Of a stretch of DNA of 64,000 nt, positions 59,758 through 64,000 are shown piece after piece. Position 1 is the stretch's first letter. Each line of letters opens with the position of its first letter. Source of the DNA: an uncultured Alphaproteobacteria bacterium (lineage in GTDB: Bacteria > Pseudomonadota > Alphaproteobacteria > HIMB59); assembly GCA_902594145.1 (NCBI GenBank), contig CACJLA010000003.1:62001-126000 (forward strand), given 5' to 3'. A program made the translations under genes and the position numbers. The notes beneath the pieces were generated by a model. The model was not told the DNA's origin and ran no database searches. It worked only from the letters and a program-made list of their open reading frames with translations.

Positions 59758-60952
59758 AAACTTCTTCTGATTTTTCTTTTTCTACAATAGGAAAATGAAT
59801 AAATGCAGAAAATAATGAGATAACTATTGCCATAATCCATGCCAAGTCAAGAGAACCATAGATATCTATTACTAAGCCTCCTACAAAAGATCCAAAAAAA
59901 GCACCTGCTTGGTGAGAAACCATTACAATACCAAAAAGAGTTGATAGGTATCGTGTTCCAAATCTATTTGCGACAATGCCTGAAGTTGGAGGAACTGTTG
60001 AAAGCCAGAGTAAGCCAATTAAACAGCTAAAGCCAATAATAACATAATTATTAGTTGGTAATATTAATAGTAAGAAAATCACTATGCTCCTTGAAAAATA
60101 AATAAAGGAAAGGACATATTTTTTTTTTATAATTCCAGAAATCTTTCCTGATATCAAAGTACCCATCATATTAAATATTCCAATTAATGTTAATCCAGTT
60201 GCAGCAATTGTAGTTTCAAGTCCTTTTAATTTTGTAAAAACTGGAAGATAATTTGAGATTAAAGCTACATGTAAGCCGCAAACAAAAAATCCTAAGATTA
60301 AATATTTATAACTTTTATCTTTGAAAGCCTCTCGAAGAACATTTGAGATTTTTCTTTTGGTAAATTCTTTTTTATTCTCCTTTTCAGGTTTAGGTAGTAA
60401 AAAAATTAAGGATAAAGGTATCATAAATAAGAAAAAAATAGATGTTATTTGAAATGATAAACTCCATTGATATGTGGATACTAAAAATTGATTTATCGGT
60501 GTAAATATGAACATACCAGAGGCAGCAATAGACATTAATATCCCTGTTACAGTACTTTGTGTTTTATCGTCTGCATAAAACTTTGACACGCCTCCAATAA
60601 TAACTGGTACAGAAATTACTCCAGCAGAAAGTCCACCTATAACACCAATGCCAAATAAGAAATGAATCGGGTCAACGGCGGATGATGCTACATAAAATGA
60701 TAAAGAGACACCGATAAATCCAACGCAGAGAGTTTTTACATACCCTTTTTGTTCAGCAAATGCCCCTGCTATAGGTGACATGGAGCCCCACAGTAAATTA
60801 AAAATTCCATATGTTAGTCCGATTAATGAAGCACTAAAAACAGTTGAACCTAATAAATCAGGAACGTAAATACCTAAAGACATTCTAAAACCATTTCCTA
60901 CGCATAGTATTAATCCACTGATTAATATGAGAAAAAACGATTTCATCAGCAT
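59750..60952 (-). CDS. MFS transporter
   Basis: 12 TM; NLLWGSMSPIAGAFAEQKG; overlaps EamA gene. Confidence 0.88.
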   Translation of the reverse strand: MLMKSFFLILISGLILCVGNGFRMSLGIYVPDLLGSTVFSASLIGLTYGIFNLLWGSMSPIAGAFAEQKGYVKTLCVGFIGVSLSFYVASSAVDPIHFLFGIGVIGGLSAGVISVPVIIGGVSKFYADDKTQSTVTGILMSIAASGMFIFTPINQFLVSTYQWSLSFQITSIFFLFMIPLSLIFLLPKPEKENKKEFTKRKISNVLREAFKDKSYKYLILGFFVCGLHVALISNYLPVFTKLKGLETTIAATGLTLIGIFNMMGTLISGKISGIIKKKYVLSFIYFSRSIVIFLLLILPTNNYVIIGFSCLIGLLWLSTVPPTSGIVANRFGTRYLSTLFGIVMVSHQAGAFFGSFVGGLVIDIYGSLDLAWIMAIVISLFSAFIHFPIVEKEKSEEVFA

Positions 60953-61018
60953 AAATTATATTAATGGTTGAAAAAAAATATGTTTATTTTTTAAGTTAAA
61001 TATCTATTATACGCCGTC

Positions 61019-61102
61019 ATGGGTTATCCTAAAAAACATCGTGGCAGACGTAAAATCGGTTCACGAAAACGTCGCGCCAAACGAAGAGCAAAAAAGAAAT
61101 AA
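61019..61102 (+). CDS. Putative 27-aa extremely basic microprotein MGYPKKHRGRRKIGSRKRRAKRRAKKK
   Basis: Open ATG..TAA frame in the intergenic region; locally elevated GC compared with flanks; below track threshold. Confidence 0.6.
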   Translation: MGYPKKHRGRRKIGSRKRRAKRRAKKK

Positions 61103-61147
61103 TTATATTCATTTTTAATTTTTTATTCTTAAAATATAACTAATATT

Positions 61148-61606
61148 TTGAATAGAAGATTTTTTTTAACTTTTACTTTAGGAGGGTGTTTAGTTGGGTT
61201 GAAACCTTTATTATCCATGGAAAAATTAGTGTTAACAGAAACAGAATGGAAAGCAAAACTCACAGAAGAGGAATATTACATACTTAGACAATCAGGAACA
61301 GAGCGCCCTGGTACAAGTGTATTAAATAACGAAAAGAGGAACGGCGTCTATCAGTGTGCTGGATGTGATCTTCCTTTATTTAATTCTGATATGAAATTTG
61401 ATAGTGGAACTGGTTGGCCATCATTTTTTGATTATATTCCAAATTCACTAGGGTTTAAAACAGATTTTAAAATTGTAATACCAAGAAAAGAATATCATTG
61501 CGCCAGATGTGGCGGTCATCATGGCCATGTCTTCAAAGATGGTCCGGAACCAACTGGACTAAGATACTGTAATAATGGTTTTGCCTTAAATTTTATTCCA
61601 AGTTAG
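61148..61606 (+). CDS. msrB: Peptide-methionine (R)-S-oxide reductase with N-terminal export signal (TTG start)
   Basis: GVYQCAGCDLPLFNSDMKFDSGTGWPSFF; YHCARCGGHHGHVFKDGPEPTGLRYCNNGFALNF; N-terminal NRRFFLTFTLGGCLVGL. Confidence 0.95.
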   Translation: MNRRFFLTFTLGGCLVGLKPLLSMEKLVLTETEWKAKLTEEEYYILRQSGTERPGTSVLNNEKRNGVYQCAGCDLPLFNSDMKFDSGTGWPSFFDYIPNSLGFKTDFKIVIPRKEYHCARCGGHHGHVFKDGPEPTGLRYCNNGFALNFIPS

Positions 61607-62151
61607 TTTTTTTTTATTAACAAATAAGAAATTGAGATAGCCAATGCTATTTTTAAAAGTTCACTATAAATAAAAGGATATAAACCTGCTTTAATTGATT
61701 TTTCAAAACCAATAAAACCAGCAAGATGAGATAATCCACAAACAAAAATTATAGCCGCCCCAATTAATATTGAAAAAGTAACCTTTAGTAAATTTTTATT
61801 AAATAAATTTTTTGAAAAATAAGCGATTACAAAAGAAGCTAAAACCATGCCATACAAAAAGCCAAAGGTTGGCGACATCATATAACCAAATCCTCCACCA
61901 GCAGCAAAAATAGGCAGTCCTATTAACCCGAGAATAACATAAGATAAAGTTGAGTAGAACCCAACCATGCCCATAGAGGCGGCAATAAAATAAACCACAA
62001 AGGTTTGAAGAGTCATAGGAACTGGGTAAAATGGAATACTTATTTTACTAGATACAGACAAAAGGATAATGCCTAATAAGAAAAAACCTAATTTAGAAAT
62101 ATTGCTAGATAAATATTGACTGAGAATTGTGATATTTTTTCTATTTTGCAT
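61603..62151 (-). CDS. bioY: Biotin transporter BioY
   Basis: SSKISIPFYPVPMTLQTFVVYFIAASMG; GLIGLPIFAAGGGFGYMMSPTFGFLYG. Confidence 0.93.
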   Translation of the reverse strand: MQNRKNITILSQYLSSNISKLGFFLLGIILLSVSSKISIPFYPVPMTLQTFVVYFIAASMGMVGFYSTLSYVILGLIGLPIFAAGGGFGYMMSPTFGFLYGMVLASFVIAYFSKNLFNKNLLKVTFSILIGAAIIFVCGLSHLAGFIGFEKSIKAGLYPFIYSELLKIALAISISYLLIKKN

Positions 62152-62189
62152 AGATATTATTTATAATTTTGTTTGAAGTTTGGCAATAA

Positions 62190-63149
62190 TTATAATTGTT
62201 CTCTAATAGTTTCCTTGAGTTTTAGTAGGTCTTTGTTGAATAATCTAATTCCCTCAGCAAGCTTAAAAGAAGCCATTTGATTCTCATTTAAATGCCAACG
62301 AAAAGAACTTTCGTTTACATTTATTCTATCAATATCTATTTGGCTAGACTGATTTTGTGATAGTTTTTGATCCAATTCCCCTTCTGATTTATTTAATTCT
62401 TCAAGCAGAGATGGGCTTATTGTTAATTTATCACAACCTGCTAAATTGATTATTTCCTCTTTGTTTCTGAAAGATGCAGCCATTACAATCGTATTATAAT
62501 TGTACTTCTTAAAATAATTATAGATTTTCTCAACGCTTTCGACACCAGGGTCGTTAGTTGCATCATAATCTTTTGAGCTGTTTGCTTTAAACCAGTCAAG
62601 AATTCTTCCAACAAATGGTGATATCAAAAAAGCACCCGCCTCTGCACACGCTACAGCTTGGGTTATAGAAAATATTAATGTGCAATTACATGATATACCC
62701 TCTGCTTCTAATTTTTTTACAGCTTGAATGCCTTCCCAAGTGCCAGCTATTTTTATTAAAATTCTATTTCTAGGAACTCCAGATTGTTCGTAACTGTTGA
62801 TAATTTGTTTAGCTTTTTCAACAGTTGCCTCTGTATTAAATGATAAATCAGAGTCCACCTCGGTTGAAACGTAACCTGGCACTATTTTTGTCAATTGTAT
62901 TCCAAAAGCTATTGCAAGTTGATCTGCAATATAATCAACTTGATCATTTAATTGATTAAATTTTCTACTTTTTGAATTAGCTAATACTTCATCAAAAAGT
63001 TTTTTATATTTATTGGATTGAACTGCTTTAAATATTAAAGATGGATTTGTCGTACAATCATCAGGGCTAAATTTTTGTATACTGTCTATATCTCCGGTGT
63101 CCGCAACAACTGAAGAAAATTTTTTTAGACTTTCTAATTGGGATATCAT
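62190..63149 (-). CDS. tal: Transaldolase (TalB type)
   Basis: TTNPSLIFKAVQSNKY; VSTEVDSDLSFNTEATVEKA; ILIKIAGTWEGIQA; SPFVGRILDW. Confidence 0.96.
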   Translation of the reverse strand: MISQLESLKKFSSVVADTGDIDSIQKFSPDDCTTNPSLIFKAVQSNKYKKLFDEVLANSKSRKFNQLNDQVDYIADQLAIAFGIQLTKIVPGYVSTEVDSDLSFNTEATVEKAKQIINSYEQSGVPRNRILIKIAGTWEGIQAVKKLEAEGISCNCTLIFSITQAVACAEAGAFLISPFVGRILDWFKANSSKDYDATNDPGVESVEKIYNYFKKYNYNTIVMAASFRNKEEIINLAGCDKLTISPSLLEELNKSEGELDQKLSQNQSSQIDIDRINVNESSFRWHLNENQMASFKLAEGIRLFNKDLLKLKETIREQL

Positions 63150-63205
63150 GAAAATAAATATTGTTTCTTAATAGTTATTAAAGCTATATATTAATAAAAC
63201 TTCTT

Positions 63206-63712
63206 ATGCAAAAAAAAATAATTATTTGTGGATTAGCAGATATTCAAAATTGTGTTGACAAATACAATCCGGATAAAATGCTAACCATCATAAATAAAAA
63301 CTTTGAACCTGAGACACCCCTAGGTATGGATAAAAATAAACACCTTAAAATGTTAATTGATGATATATCTGAGCCCAGAGATGGATTTATATTACCTGAA
63401 AAACATCATGCTCAAGAATTATTAGATTTCACTGATGATTGGGATAAGACCAAACCTATATTAATTCATTGCCATATGGGTATAAGTCGCTCTACCGCAA
63501 CAAGTTTAGGGGTTGCAGGAAAATTTGCACCTGAGAACATTGAATTAATCATTGAAAATCTCAAAGATATAGCACCACATGCTAGTCCTAATAAAATTAT
63601 GATGAAGTATTATGATGAAATATTGGACTTAAACAACAGACTTTATGGGTCTGTCCCTTATTTTAACCCTGAACCAATTGAAGAAAGTAGAATTGTAGAG
63701 TTAAATTTTTAA
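63206..63712 (+). CDS. Protein tyrosine phosphatase-like protein
   Basis: CX5R active-site loop HCHMGISRSTATS. Confidence 0.8.
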   Translation: MQKKIIICGLADIQNCVDKYNPDKMLTIINKNFEPETPLGMDKNKHLKMLIDDISEPRDGFILPEKHHAQELLDFTDDWDKTKPILIHCHMGISRSTATSLGVAGKFAPENIELIIENLKDIAPHASPNKIMMKYYDEILDLNNRLYGSVPYFNPEPIEESRIVELNF

Positions 63713-63721
63713 GATAATTTT

Positions 63722-63880
63722 ATGAATGATAATTGTGAAGTATGCAAAAAGAAAATTATAGAGCCACTATATTGGGCCGATCCAAAATTTTATAATATTC
63801 CAAAAAAAGTATTTTTTTGTGGTGCTGATTGCTCACTAATTTATTATAAGAAAATTAAAAAATTATTTAAAAATCAATAA
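63722..63880 (+). CDS. 52-aa putative zinc-ribbon microprotein (CEVCKK...FFCGADCSLIYYKK)
   Basis: Two Cys pairs CxxC...CxxxC; ATG 9 nt after the upstream stop; not in ORF track. Confidence 0.55.
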   Translation: MNDNCEVCKKKIIEPLYWADPKFYNIPKKVFFCGADCSLIYYKKIKKLFKNQ

Positions 63881-64000
63881 AATCATTATTTATAGCTATG
63901 CATATTTTGCACAGCTACTTTTTAATTTCTGCAATTTAATTTTGAACAGATTATTAGTAATTTTTAGTTATTCAAGAAACTAGCTTCACCTTTATTTCTA

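Overview
AT-rich, very gene-dense 64 kb chromosomal window from a streamlined, probably marine alphaproteobacterium. Taxonomy is inferred from gene content (general amino-acid aapJQMP transporter, DUF1013/TrcR regulator, tolQRAB-pal-cpoB order, yebC neighbourhood, CIRCE-groESL) and low GC, and was not tested. No rRNA, tRNA, CRISPR array, prophage or transposase was recognised. Main blocks: tilS/cpoB/pal/tolB/tolA/tolR/tolQ; yebC-ymdB-fau-zapA; tkt-gap-fba-efp-suhB-rpmE-trcR; a minus-strand rpmG-photolyase-FAD oxidoreductase-DUF1365-cyclopropane synthase-DUF3833 block; a heme biosynthesis locus (hemA, hemC fusion, hemB, hemE, hemH, hemF, hemG); aapJQMP; fhs-apaG-trkH; argF; groESL with a perfect CIRCE; an Ndh-SelD fusion; several transporters; msrB, bioY and tal. 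Most notable: (1) a PD-(D/E)XK-like small nuclease between yebC and tolQ, where many alphaproteobacteria carry ruvCAB/ybgC; (2) an intact ~468-aa photolyase whose N-terminal half the ORF track missed because no ATG/GTG/TTG start is available; (3) a photolyase/lipid-modification operon resembling light- or singlet-oxygen-response gene sets; (4) HemC with a divergent C-terminal domain, plus HemG; (5) an Ndh-SelD fusion with altered SelD motifs; (6) several microproteins absent from the ORF track; (7) near-perfect hairpins after pal and aapJ inside operons.
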